From Caldifarciminota bacterium (GTDB lineage Bacteria > Hydrothermota > Hydrothermia > B15-G9 > WFZT01), in assembly GCA_026986235.1 (NCBI GenBank), contig JALSOY010000261.1, forward strand, positions 1 through 6,278: 6,278 bases of DNA. Direction: 5' to 3'. Below are positions 1 to 5,519 of this stretch, piece by piece; the stretch's first letter is position 1; the number at the start of each line of letters is the position of its first letter. The notes under the pieces were generated by a model. It was not told where the DNA came from and searched no databases. It saw only the letters and a list, made by a program, of their open reading frames with translations. The translations under genes and the position numbers were made by a program.

Positions 1-1
1 T

Positions 2-583
2 GTGAGTTTCCCGGAGATTAAGGGGAAACTCAGTCTGAGGGCGTCTGCAACGGGGGAGATCGTTCTCGACGATGTAAGGGTGCCCGAAGCCAACAGGCTT
101 CCTGGAGTGGAGAGTCTCAGACATCCCCTGATGTGCCTCACTCAGGCGCGTTACGGAATTGCCTGGGGGGCAGTTGGTGCCGCAATGGCATGCTACGAAG
201 AGGCCCTTCAATACGCAAAGGAGAGAATCCAGTTTGGTAAACCCATAGCGCGGTATCAACTGATCCAGATGTATCTCGTTGAAATGCTCAACGAGATAAC
301 AAAGGCACAGCTACTCGTTTATCGTCTCGCCCAGCTGAAGGACTCCGGAAAGATGAGATATCCACAGGTTTCCCTTGCCAAAATGAACAATGTGAGAATG
401 GCACTTGACATCTGCCGCAGGGCGAGGAGTGTACTCGGGGCCAACGGTATAAGTATCGAGTTCAACTGTATGCGTCATGCTGCAAATCTTGAAGCAGTCT
501 ATACTTACGAGGGAACGCATGAGATGCAGACCCTTATAGTGGGAAGGGACATCACGGGAATAGAGGCATTTCGATGCGATTAA
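2..583 (+). CDS. gcdH: Acyl-CoA dehydrogenase, glutaryl-CoA dehydrogenase type (C-terminal part, 5' end outside window)
   Basis: The frame is open from the left edge, so the gene is cut. The visible 193 residues are about half of a roughly 390-residue acyl-CoA dehydrogenase; the GTG at 2-4 is probably an internal valine. They cover the end of the middle beta domain (PEIKGKLSLRAS, DDVRVPEAN) and the C-terminal four-helix domain with the flavin-contacting signature RIQFGKPI (residues 75-82) and LGANGIS. The ending YTYEGTHE...GRDITG matches glutaryl-CoA dehydrogenases especially well; Glu170 of the fragment, in YEGTHE, is at the family's catalytic-base position. The family is a cytoplasmic FAD enzyme that oxidises glutaryl-CoA to crotonyl-CoA and CO2 (or glutaconyl-CoA), in lysine, tryptophan or aromatic-acid breakdown. 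The family call is strong. Substrate is inferred from these motifs alone, since the N-terminal substrate-binding Arg lies outside the window. The promoter for the next gene begins 3 bases after the stop. Confidence 0.88.
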   Translation: MSFPEIKGKLSLRASATGEIVLDDVRVPEANRLPGVESLRHPLMCLTQARYGIAWGAVGAAMACYEEALQYAKERIQFGKPIARYQLIQMYLVEMLNEITKAQLLVYRLAQLKDSGKMRYPQVSLAKMNNVRMALDICRRARSVLGANGISIEFNCMRHAANLEAVYTYEGTHEMQTLIVGRDITGIEAFRCD

Positions 584-586
584 ATC

Positions 587-615
587 TTGAAATTTCGGTA
601 ACACCCTCATAAAAT
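587..615 (+). promoter_or_regulatory. Sigma-70-type promoter for the universal stress protein gene
   Basis: TTGAAA (587-592), a 17-base spacer, then TAAAAT (610-615): each hexamer is one mismatch from consensus and the spacing is ideal. It lies in the 56-base gap between the acyl-CoA dehydrogenase stop and the usp start. Transcription would start near 622, giving a leader of about 18 bases that just includes the Shine-Dalgarno sequence. Seen in sequence; activity is inferred. Confidence 0.7.
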
Positions 616-628
616 AAGCGATGAAAAT

Positions 629-636
629 GGAGGTGA
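629..636 (+). promoter_or_regulatory. Shine-Dalgarno site fixing the GTG start of the stress protein
   Basis: GGAGGTGA lies 3 bases before GTG at 640. GTG is the start that gives the usual Usp opening (MFKKIV). The nearby ATG at 621 lies upstream of this site and is out of frame, so the SD supports the GTG. Confidence 0.8.
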
Positions 637-639
637 AAA

Positions 640-1563
640 GTGTTTAAAAAGATAGTGGCCTCTCTCGACCTCTCCGATTACTCTCCTGAAGTTCTCGAGA
701 CTGCTTCAAATCTGGCTGCTAAGTTCGGCTCCGACCTGTACTTACTGCATGTTCTTGAGAAGAAGGTTTTTCCCCGTGAACTGATGGGCACCTTTGCACA
801 GCCGTCAGAACTGGAGGAAGTTTATTCCAGTTTAAGTGAATATGCTCAGCAGGAACTGCATAAATATTCTGAAAGGGCAAGGGAGGTTCTGGGAAAGGAG
901 CCCACGATTGCCGTTCGACAGGGGCATCCTGTGAATCAGATCCTTGAATTTCTGGACGAGACAGGCGCTGACCTTATAGTTATAGGTTACCACAGGAAGG
1001 TTCCCGGGATTATAGCTGAGCTTGGTGCAGTTACCGAGAAGATTGCCCGCCATTCACCTGCCCATGTTTACATTGTTAAAGAGGAGTTTAAAATCAAGAG
1101 TGTACTTGCTCCCATCGATTTTAGTGAGAGATCAAAGAAATCCCTCGAGGTTGCCGCAAGTATAAGTGAAAAGTTTGGTGCCCGACTCTCTCTCCTCTAT
1201 GTGCTTGAGACTCCGAAGATAGACAGGGAGTCTCTGCCCGATACCCTGAAGTGGAAGGTGGACAAGTTTATTTCCACAGAGGGGGAGAGGGAGAGGTATC
1301 AGCTTGAGGCATGGACGAAGCAGTTGACCGAGGAGGGGTGTTGTGTTGTGACGAGTATTTTTGTGGATACAGGGGAGCCTGTAAGGAAGATTTTAGAGTA
1401 TGCGGAGGATGAAGAAGTTGATCTGATCGTGATGGCCACCAGGGGGCTTTCAGGATTGAAAAGGGTGTTGATGGGGTCAGTGACGGAGAAGGTAATCAGG
1501 AAATCGAGGCAATCTGTGCTTGTTGTGAGAGGGGAGAGGGTGGGTAAAACGAGGTTTAAATGA
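640..1563 (+). CDS. Universal stress protein with two UspA domains
   Basis: This 307-residue protein holds two consecutive UspA folds, about residues 1-147 and 153-297, each opening with a beta strand and Asp (D10 in VASLDLSD; D160 in VLAPIDFSE). UspA domains bind ATP through G-x2-G-x9-G-S/T. Domain 2 keeps most of this motif (A266-TR-G269, nine residues, G279-S280, then VTEKV). Domain 1 is degenerate (G116-YH-R119, nine residues, G129-A130), so nucleotide binding, if any, is probably in domain 2. Tandem Usps are soluble cytoplasmic proteins associated with starvation, energy limitation or oxidative stress; the exact role here is unknown. The length of about 300 residues is normal for the tandem class, and there is no signal peptide. 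The gene has its own promoter (587-615) and ends 31 bases before the porin gene, with which it may be co-transcribed. Confidence 0.92.
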   Translation: MFKKIVASLDLSDYSPEVLETASNLAAKFGSDLYLLHVLEKKVFPRELMGTFAQPSELEEVYSSLSEYAQQELHKYSERAREVLGKEPTIAVRQGHPVNQILEFLDETGADLIVIGYHRKVPGIIAELGAVTEKIARHSPAHVYIVKEEFKIKSVLAPIDFSERSKKSLEVAASISEKFGARLSLLYVLETPKIDRESLPDTLKWKVDKFISTEGERERYQLEAWTKQLTEEGCCVVTSIFVDTGEPVRKILEYAEDEEVDLIVMATRGLSGLKRVLMGSVTEKVIRKSRQSVLVVRGERVGKTRFK

Positions 1564-1580
1564 AAGGAAAAACACTCAAA

Positions 1581-1587
1581 AGGAGGT
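1581..1587 (+). promoter_or_regulatory. Very strong Shine-Dalgarno site of the porin-like gene
   Basis: AGGAGGT, preceded by AAA, is 7 bases before the ATG at 1595: close to full anti-SD complementarity at good spacing. It fixes this start, from which a textbook signal peptide reads, and suggests high expression. Confidence 0.8.
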
Positions 1588-1594
1588 ATAAGAT

Positions 1595-2665
1595 ATGAGG
1601 AAGTATGTACTGGGTGTAGTACTCGGAGCAATGTTGGTGGCAGGGCCAGCCCTGGCTATGAAATGGTCCTTTAGCGGTAGCTTCAGAGTGGATCCGACAT
1701 TTATGTCCACAAAGGTCGGCACGACTGATGCAGTTACGAGCTTTGCTATCGTTGATCCCGGAAACTCAAGGTTCAGACTCAAGGGTGTGATGGATGACGG
1801 TAGCTATCTCTATTTTGAGGTAAAGGCCACATACGGTGCCTGGCATTCTGCTGGTGCCATCAATACCGGTTCATGGGGTCTGAGGCATGCCTATGCACTT
1901 ATTAACACACCTATGGGCAAGGTGAAGTTTGGACACACCTGGAGTGTGCTCGACTTCGTGTTTGCAAATCAGAGACTGAATCATGATCTATCCGGAATCG
2001 GTTACGGTAAACTCTACGGTGGAAGGGTCTGGGAAGTTGTATTCTGCAAAGGACCTGCCAAGGTTGCCATTGTTGAGCCCAAGGCAGTTGCTCTCACAGG
2101 TGGTAACACAAAGGTGAAGATGCCCAAGATTGAGGCGGCCTTCTCCTTTGGTCCTGCCAATGTTAGCTTTGCATACAACTCCTACACGGAGGAAAGCACA
2201 GACACATTCACAGTTTCCACATTCGCCCTTGCAGCCTTTGCCGGTCTGCCGCTCGGTCCCGCAAAGGTGATCGTGAACGGATACTATGGAAGCAACCTGT
2301 TTATCTACTGCTGTCAGGGTGGCTACCATGCACCTTATGTTGATACCACTGGTACGGTTAACAACGCATCAGGAATGGGTGGCTTTGTCCAGGTTATGGC
2401 ACAGGCCGGAAAGGGTCTCTTCACCGCCGGTCTTGGTATGGACATTGCCAGCGAGCCAGTTAAAGATGCATGGGCAGTTGGTGACAGCACGAAGACAGAC
2501 AAGGCCACGAAGATGGTTCTCTTTGCAAACTACAAGCTGAATCTCACGAAGAGCTTCTACATTCAGCCTGAGTTCTCCATGTTCACGGACAAGGTTGGAG
2601 ACAAAGAGGCGAATAAGACAACGAAGACCCTCTTTGGTGTCCATCTCCAGTGGGACTGGAAGTAG
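1595..2665 (+). CDS. Porin-like outer-membrane beta-barrel protein
   Basis: The 356-residue product opens with a Sec signal peptide: basic MRKY, a hydrophobic core, and a likely signal peptidase I site after Ala21 (GPALA, then MKW), leaving about 335 residues. The mature part shows alternating strand-like segments separated by Gly/Asn/Asp/Thr-rich turns, for example FRLKGVMDDGSYLYFEVKA and INTPMGKVKFGHTWSVLD, the latter resembling the GK-(L/V)-x-(F/L)-G strand of general porins. The last strand ends LQWDWK, with an aromatic residue near the C terminus as barrel insertion signals usually have. Expected role: a channel for small solutes in the outer membrane; substrate is unknown. Lysine is mostly AAG (22 of 27), consistent with high expression. 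There is an adjacent Cys pair (239-240) and Cys141, uncommon in porins. The strong SD and following hairpin terminator frame the gene cleanly. I cannot assign a named porin family. Confidence 0.8.
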   Translation: MRKYVLGVVLGAMLVAGPALAMKWSFSGSFRVDPTFMSTKVGTTDAVTSFAIVDPGNSRFRLKGVMDDGSYLYFEVKATYGAWHSAGAINTGSWGLRHAYALINTPMGKVKFGHTWSVLDFVFANQRLNHDLSGIGYGKLYGGRVWEVVFCKGPAKVAIVEPKAVALTGGNTKVKMPKIEAAFSFGPANVSFAYNSYTEESTDTFTVSTFALAAFAGLPLGPAKVIVNGYYGSNLFIYCCQGGYHAPYVDTTGTVNNASGMGGFVQVMAQAGKGLFTAGLGMDIASEPVKDAWAVGDSTKTDKATKMVLFANYKLNLTKSFYIQPEFSMFTDKVGDKEANKTTKTLFGVHLQWDWK

Positions 2666-2684
2666 ATTAGAGGGTTGAATTGAT

Positions 2685-2731
2685 AAAAGCTGGGGGCGGC
2701 GGCCGCAGAGCGGCCGCCGCCCCCAGCTTTT
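2685..2731 (+). terminator. Long perfect GC-rich hairpin, probable intrinsic terminator of the porin transcript
   Basis: Left arm 2685-2706, loop AGA (2707-2709), right arm 2710-2731: 22 of 22 bases pair. Each stem has a 4-bp A/T end, then a GC-dominated core including five consecutive G and a GCGGCCGC octamer (2699-2706 and 2710-2717). It starts 19 bases after the porin stop, and its right arm ends in TTTT, so as RNA it is a stem plus a short U tract. The same holds on the other strand, so it could stop transcription both ways. Most intrinsic terminators have much shorter stems. It may also protect the porin mRNA 3' end, or be a copy of a dispersed palindromic repeat. Confidence 0.8.
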
Positions 2732-2736
2732 AAATT
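2731..2736 (+). promoter_or_regulatory. Possible -10 element for a leaderless alcohol dehydrogenase mRNA
   Basis: TAAATT fits the TAnnnT core of a -10 box, and its end is 7 bases before the A of the ATG at 2744, so initiation from it would begin at or next to the start codon. There is no SD between hairpin and ATG, which would suit a leaderless message. There is no -35 match at the right distance, since that place is inside the hairpin. This is a hypothesis only. Confidence 0.25.
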
Positions 2737-2743
2737 CATAGCC

Positions 2744-3748
2744 ATGAAAGCATGGATCATAGAGGAACAGAAACCCGTTGAAAAATACCCTTTAAAACTC
2801 GTTGAAATCCCGGACCCACACCCGGGACCAGGTCAGATCAGGATAAAAGTTGTTGCCTGCGGCGTCTGTAGAACCGATGCCCACATCGCTGAAGGTGATC
2901 TCCCCCTGCACAAAAGACCGGTCGTACCCGGCCACGAAATAGTCGGAATTGTTGATGAAATCGGTGAGGGCGTGAAAAGGTTTAAAATCGGAGACAGGGC
3001 AGGGGTTACCTGGCTTAACTACGCCTGTGGCACCTGTAAGTACTGCAGAGCAGGGAAGGAGAACATCTGTGAGAACGCAAAGTTCACGGGCTGGGATGTG
3101 GACGGTGGTTACGCCGAATACCATGTCGTTGACGAAAGGTTTGCCTTACACCTGCCGGAAGATCGATCCTTTGAAGAACTTGCCCCCTGGATGTGCCCCG
3201 GAGTTGCTGGATACAGGGCTTTTAAACTTACAGGACTTTCAAAAGGACAGAAGCTTGGACTCTACGGATTCGGCCCCTCTGCCACATACATCCTTCAGGT
3301 CGCAAAGCACCTTGGAATTGAGGTTTTCGTTATCACCCGTAGTGAAAAAAACAAAGAAGCGGCAATGAAACTTGGTGCCGACTGGGTGGGTGGGTACGAG
3401 GATAAACTACCGGTTAAACTCGATGGTAGCATTCTTTTCCCTCCCGTAGGTAAACTTGTGGCTTTTGCCCTCTCCCAACTTGACAAAGGGGGGAGGCTTG
3501 TTCTCGGCCCTGTAACCATGACCCCTGTCGTAATAGATGATTACGATCTACTCTGGCACGAAAGGCACATCGTGTCTCTTGCCAATGTATCAAGAGAGGA
3601 TGGAAAAGAGTTTATCGAAATCGCGTCAAAAATTGACATAAAGATGGACATCGAGGTTTTCCCCTTTGAAGGGGCACCAGAGGCCCTGATCAAGACCAGG
3701 CACAGTAAACAGAGAGGTACGGCTGTTCTGAAGATTGTAGAAACTTGA
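2744..3748 (+). CDS. Zinc-dependent alcohol dehydrogenase (medium-chain dehydrogenase/reductase family)
   Basis: The 334-residue protein has the full family layout. The N-terminal catalytic domain carries zinc ligands C42 (CGVCRTD), H64 with E65 (PGHEIVG) and C151 (WMCPG), plus a complete structural-zinc loop C95, C98, C101, C109 (CGTCKYCRAGKENIC). The Rossmann domain has the G175-F-G177-P-S-A180 turn and continues to VFVITRSEKN. The usual acidic residue after the second strand is replaced by T-R-S, suggesting NADP(H) preference (inference). The whole resembles the subfamily annotated as zinc-binding alcohol dehydrogenase family protein (TIGR02822 type). Reaction: reversible oxidation of an alcohol to an aldehyde or ketone in the cytoplasm; substrate is not predictable. 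The ATG is supported by the typical MKAW opening, although no SD precedes it and a hairpin ends 12 bases upstream. Lysine is mostly AAA (20 of 28), unlike the porin gene. The DUF3343 gene follows 25 bases later. Confidence 0.93.
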   Translation: MKAWIIEEQKPVEKYPLKLVEIPDPHPGPGQIRIKVVACGVCRTDAHIAEGDLPLHKRPVVPGHEIVGIVDEIGEGVKRFKIGDRAGVTWLNYACGTCKYCRAGKENICENAKFTGWDVDGGYAEYHVVDERFALHLPEDRSFEELAPWMCPGVAGYRAFKLTGLSKGQKLGLYGFGPSATYILQVAKHLGIEVFVITRSEKNKEAAMKLGADWVGGYEDKLPVKLDGSILFPPVGKLVAFALSQLDKGGRLVLGPVTMTPVVIDDYDLLWHERHIVSLANVSREDGKEFIEIASKIDIKMDIEVFPFEGAPEALIKTRHSKQRGTAVLKIVET

Positions 3749-3773
3749 GGATTATGGGTATATCATTAAACTG

Positions 3774-4115
3774 GTGAGGATTAATGTCAGGAACTTCATA
3801 AAGAATCTGCCACACATCCACATCGGGATTAAGTTGCATTTCAATTACCTCCGTGCATACCTGACGGGTGAGATCAGGCGACTTGACCACTGCATTGCAT
3901 TCCCTGATATCGATGAGGGTCTCAGGGCGCTTAAAAGGGTGAAGAGTCCGTGTGTTGCCGTACCAGTACCTGATGAAATAAAGGAAGAGTGTGGCATAGC
4001 CATCCTGTGTGACGAGGAGAGCTTGCGTAAGACCTTGAGAGAATTGAAAGATGTGAGGATACTCGGGGTTTACCGCAGGAAAGAGGGAAAGTTCACCGAA
4101 AGGGTCTCTCCCTGA
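3774..4115 (+). CDS. DUF3343 family protein (putative Se/S carrier-like)
   Basis: Residues 38-101 of this 113-residue reading match the small DUF3343 family: HCIAFPDIDEGLRALKRV, then VAVPVPDEIKEECGIAI, then a C-terminal helix and ILGVYR. The family's conserved Cys-Gly is here C73-G74; other cysteines are at 40, 60 and 79. Such proteins, usually 75-90 residues, have been proposed to carry selenium or sulfur as a persulfide or selenide, but the function is not established in general. The start is uncertain: GTG at 3774 gives an extra basic N-terminal stretch of about 35 residues, has no clear SD, and the domain would normally begin near residue 33. Other in-frame choices are TTG at 3834 or CTG at 3861. 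The gene probably shares a transcript with the alcohol dehydrogenase 25 bases upstream. Its last 23 bases overlap the 3' end of kdsB on the other strand. Confidence 0.78.
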   Translation: MRINVRNFIKNLPHIHIGIKLHFNYLRAYLTGEIRRLDHCIAFPDIDEGLRALKRVKSPCVAVPVPDEIKEECGIAILCDEESLRKTLRELKDVRILGVYRRKEGKFTERVSP

Positions 4116-4806
4116 GGATTTTTTCCACCCTTTCGATGTCCTCTGGATAATCCACGGGATGTCCTGAAAAGTCCACCTCCACAACCCTGATCTTGAGTCC
4201 GTACTCAAGGGCTCTGAGTTGCTCAAGCTTTTCTATCCTCTCAAGTCTTCCCTGAGGGAGGGAGACAAACCTCTCAAGGGATTTTTTCCAGAAGACATAG
4301 ATCCCAATGTGTTTGAGGTATTCCGGGTTTTCATGGTCCCTGTGGTACGGAATGGGGGATCTTGAGAAGTAGAGGGCGAATCCGTTTATATCGGTCACGA
4401 CGAAGACGCTTCCCGGCGAAGTTTCCCTGTATCCGATCTTTTTAACAGGTGTCACGATGTCGGTGTCTTTATCGAGATGTTCCGCGAGTACATCGAGAAG
4501 GCTTCCGTCGATAAGGGGTTCGTCACCCTGAAGATTTATGACAACCTCGTGAGGAAAGTCCCTGGCAACCTGGAAGACCCTGTCGGTTCCAGAGGGTAAG
4601 CTGGATGGAGTTATGCGACATTCAACGAGGTCTTCAACTGCTCTGCAGATTCTCTCATCGTCTGTTGCCACGACCACATCTGACCTGCTCTTCAGGGCAC
4701 CCTCCACAACCCATCTGATCATGGGTTTACCAAGAATGGGAGCAAGGGGTTTACCGGGGAATCTCGTAGAACCGAACCGTGCAGGAATTACGGTTAAAAC
4801 CCTCAT
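4093..4806 (-). CDS. kdsB: 3-deoxy-manno-octulosonate cytidylyltransferase (CMP-Kdo synthetase)
   Basis: This cytoplasmic enzyme joins CTP and Kdo to give CMP-Kdo and pyrophosphate, the activated sugar placed on lipid A in LPS synthesis. The 237 residues (E. coli enzyme 248) are complete. Visible motifs: the nucleotide-binding opening IPARFGSTRFPGKPL (7-21), VATDDERI (46-53), SGTDRV (72-77), NLQGDEPLI (91-99), YFSRSPIPY (146-154), KHIGIY (165-170), LEQLRALEYG (194-203) and VDYPEDIE (218-225). D95 and D219 are at the positions of the metal-binding aspartates known in the family. The ATG overlaps the plsC stop as ATGA (4803-4806), so translation is probably coupled; the nearest SD-like GGAG is 14 bases upstream, which is far. 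It is the last visible gene of the minus-strand operon and converges with the DUF3343 gene. I see no convincing terminator after it. Confidence 0.97.
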   Translation of the reverse strand: MRVLTVIPARFGSTRFPGKPLAPILGKPMIRWVVEGALKSRSDVVVATDDERICRAVEDLVECRITPSSLPSGTDRVFQVARDFPHEVVINLQGDEPLIDGSLLDVLAEHLDKDTDIVTPVKKIGYRETSPGSVFVVTDINGFALYFSRSPIPYHRDHENPEYLKHIGIYVFWKKSLERFVSLPQGRLERIEKLEQLRALEYGLKIRVVEVDFSGHPVDYPEDIERVEKILRERPFR

Positions 4807-5519
4807 TTTGAGAGCTCGCTCTCCACTATTTTTTTGAATTCTTCAGCAAGTTCTTTGTAATCCCTGTCTTTTATCTCTATCGGTCTGTGTACAACGAGTT
4901 CAACTGTTCCAGGTGTAATGGCAAGGGTTCCTTTTGGAAGAATTTTTTCTGATCCCTTGATGGTTATGGGGAGAATGGGGAGGTTGTAGTCAACTGCGAG
5001 TCTGAAGGCGCCTGTTTTGAGGGGTAATAGTTTGTTGCCTCTTCCTCTCGTTCCCTCGGGAAAGATCAGAACTGAGAAGCCATCCTTTTTTAGTCTGTCC
5101 ATCTGTGACTTTATCAATGAATAAGCTTCTCCCCTCGGTGCGTTTCGATCAATTACGATGGAGACCTTTTTAAGAAACCATCCAAATATCGGGGTTTTCG
5201 TGAGTTCCTTTTTCGCCACCGGTTTCACGGCTTTGAAAGGTAACATAGAAAGGGCAACGACATCGTAATGGCTCCTGTGGTTTGTTACCACGACATAACT
5301 TTTTGAAAAGTCAACGGGATACTCGTATCTTACCCTCACCTTCAGAAAACTCGCATACCGGATGATCGTTAACCAGATTATGCCGAGTTTGAGTGATAGT
5401 TTCCCGCTCCTGTCGAATGGAAGTAAGAGGGGAAAGACGAGGCCAAGAATTATTACCGTGGCACTTATTATGACCGTGTATATGTAAACTCTGTAAATTA
5501 CAAGAAGCAGTTTTTTCAT
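4803..5519 (-). CDS. plsC: 1-acyl-sn-glycerol-3-phosphate acyltransferase (PlsC family)
   Basis: The enzyme moves an acyl group to the sn-2 position of lysophosphatidic acid, forming phosphatidic acid at the inner membrane for phospholipid synthesis. The 238-residue protein starts with a membrane helix (about 5-33) and a second hydrophobic stretch near 45-58, then the acyltransferase motifs in order: NHRSHYD (80-86, with catalytic pair H81 and D86), IVIDRN (121-126), FPEGTRGRG (153-161) and LPILPITIKGS (180-190). Length and order are normal for PlsC. Other LPLAT-family members, such as ornithine-lipid or lyso-ornithine acyltransferases, share these motifs, so substrate is the likeliest but not proven. 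The gene overlaps rqcH upstream and kdsB downstream by ATGA on each side. A good SD (GAGGTGA) lies 7 bases before its ATG. Confidence 0.92.
   Translation of the reverse strand: MKKLLLVIYRVYIYTVIISATVIILGLVFPLLLPFDRSGKLSLKLGIIWLTIIRYASFLKVRVRYEYPVDFSKSYVVVTNHRSHYDVVALSMLPFKAVKPVAKKELTKTPIFGWFLKKVSIVIDRNAPRGEAYSLIKSQMDRLKKDGFSVLIFPEGTRGRGNKLLPLKTGAFRLAVDYNLPILPITIKGSEKILPKGTLAITPGTVELVVHRPIEIKDRDYKELAEEFKKIVESELSK

Noticed and set aside
311..610. 99-codon minus-strand open frame across the end of the acyl-CoA dehydrogenase gene
   Set aside because: It is a shadow of strongly conserved coding sequence and has no motif.
1520..1560. Weak promoter-like hexamers in the usp 3' end ahead of the porin
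   Set aside because: TTGTTG/TTGTGA and TAAAAC/TTTAAA do not combine at a 16-18 base spacing with good matches.
1988..2329. 113-codon minus-strand open frame inside the porin gene
   Set aside because: It is antisense to a well-supported gene, low in complexity and Cys-rich, without an SD or family signature.
2699..2717. Two GCGGCCGC octamers as a sign of vector or adaptor contamination
   Set aside because: They are the mirrored inner ends of the perfect hairpin, and intact genes of bacterial type flank both sides with no recognisable vector sequence. An assembly artefact is not fully excluded; read coverage would settle it.
3784..3801. ATG at 3784 with GAGG just upstream
   Set aside because: It reads only five codons (MSGTS) before a stop and is out of frame with DUF3343.
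4097..4135. Possible terminator between the convergent DUF3343 and kdsB genes (CGAAAGGGT / ACCCTTTCG, with six T at 4119-4124)
   Set aside because: The 21-base loop is long, the T run lies inside the loop and not after the stem, and most of it is within kdsB coding sequence.
3690..4226. 178-codon minus-strand open frame covering the DUF3343 gene
   Set aside because: Its product has no recognisable motif, it lies across the dehydrogenase, DUF3343 and kdsB genes, and the plus-strand frame matches a known family. Only its last 49 codons have an SD, noted separately.
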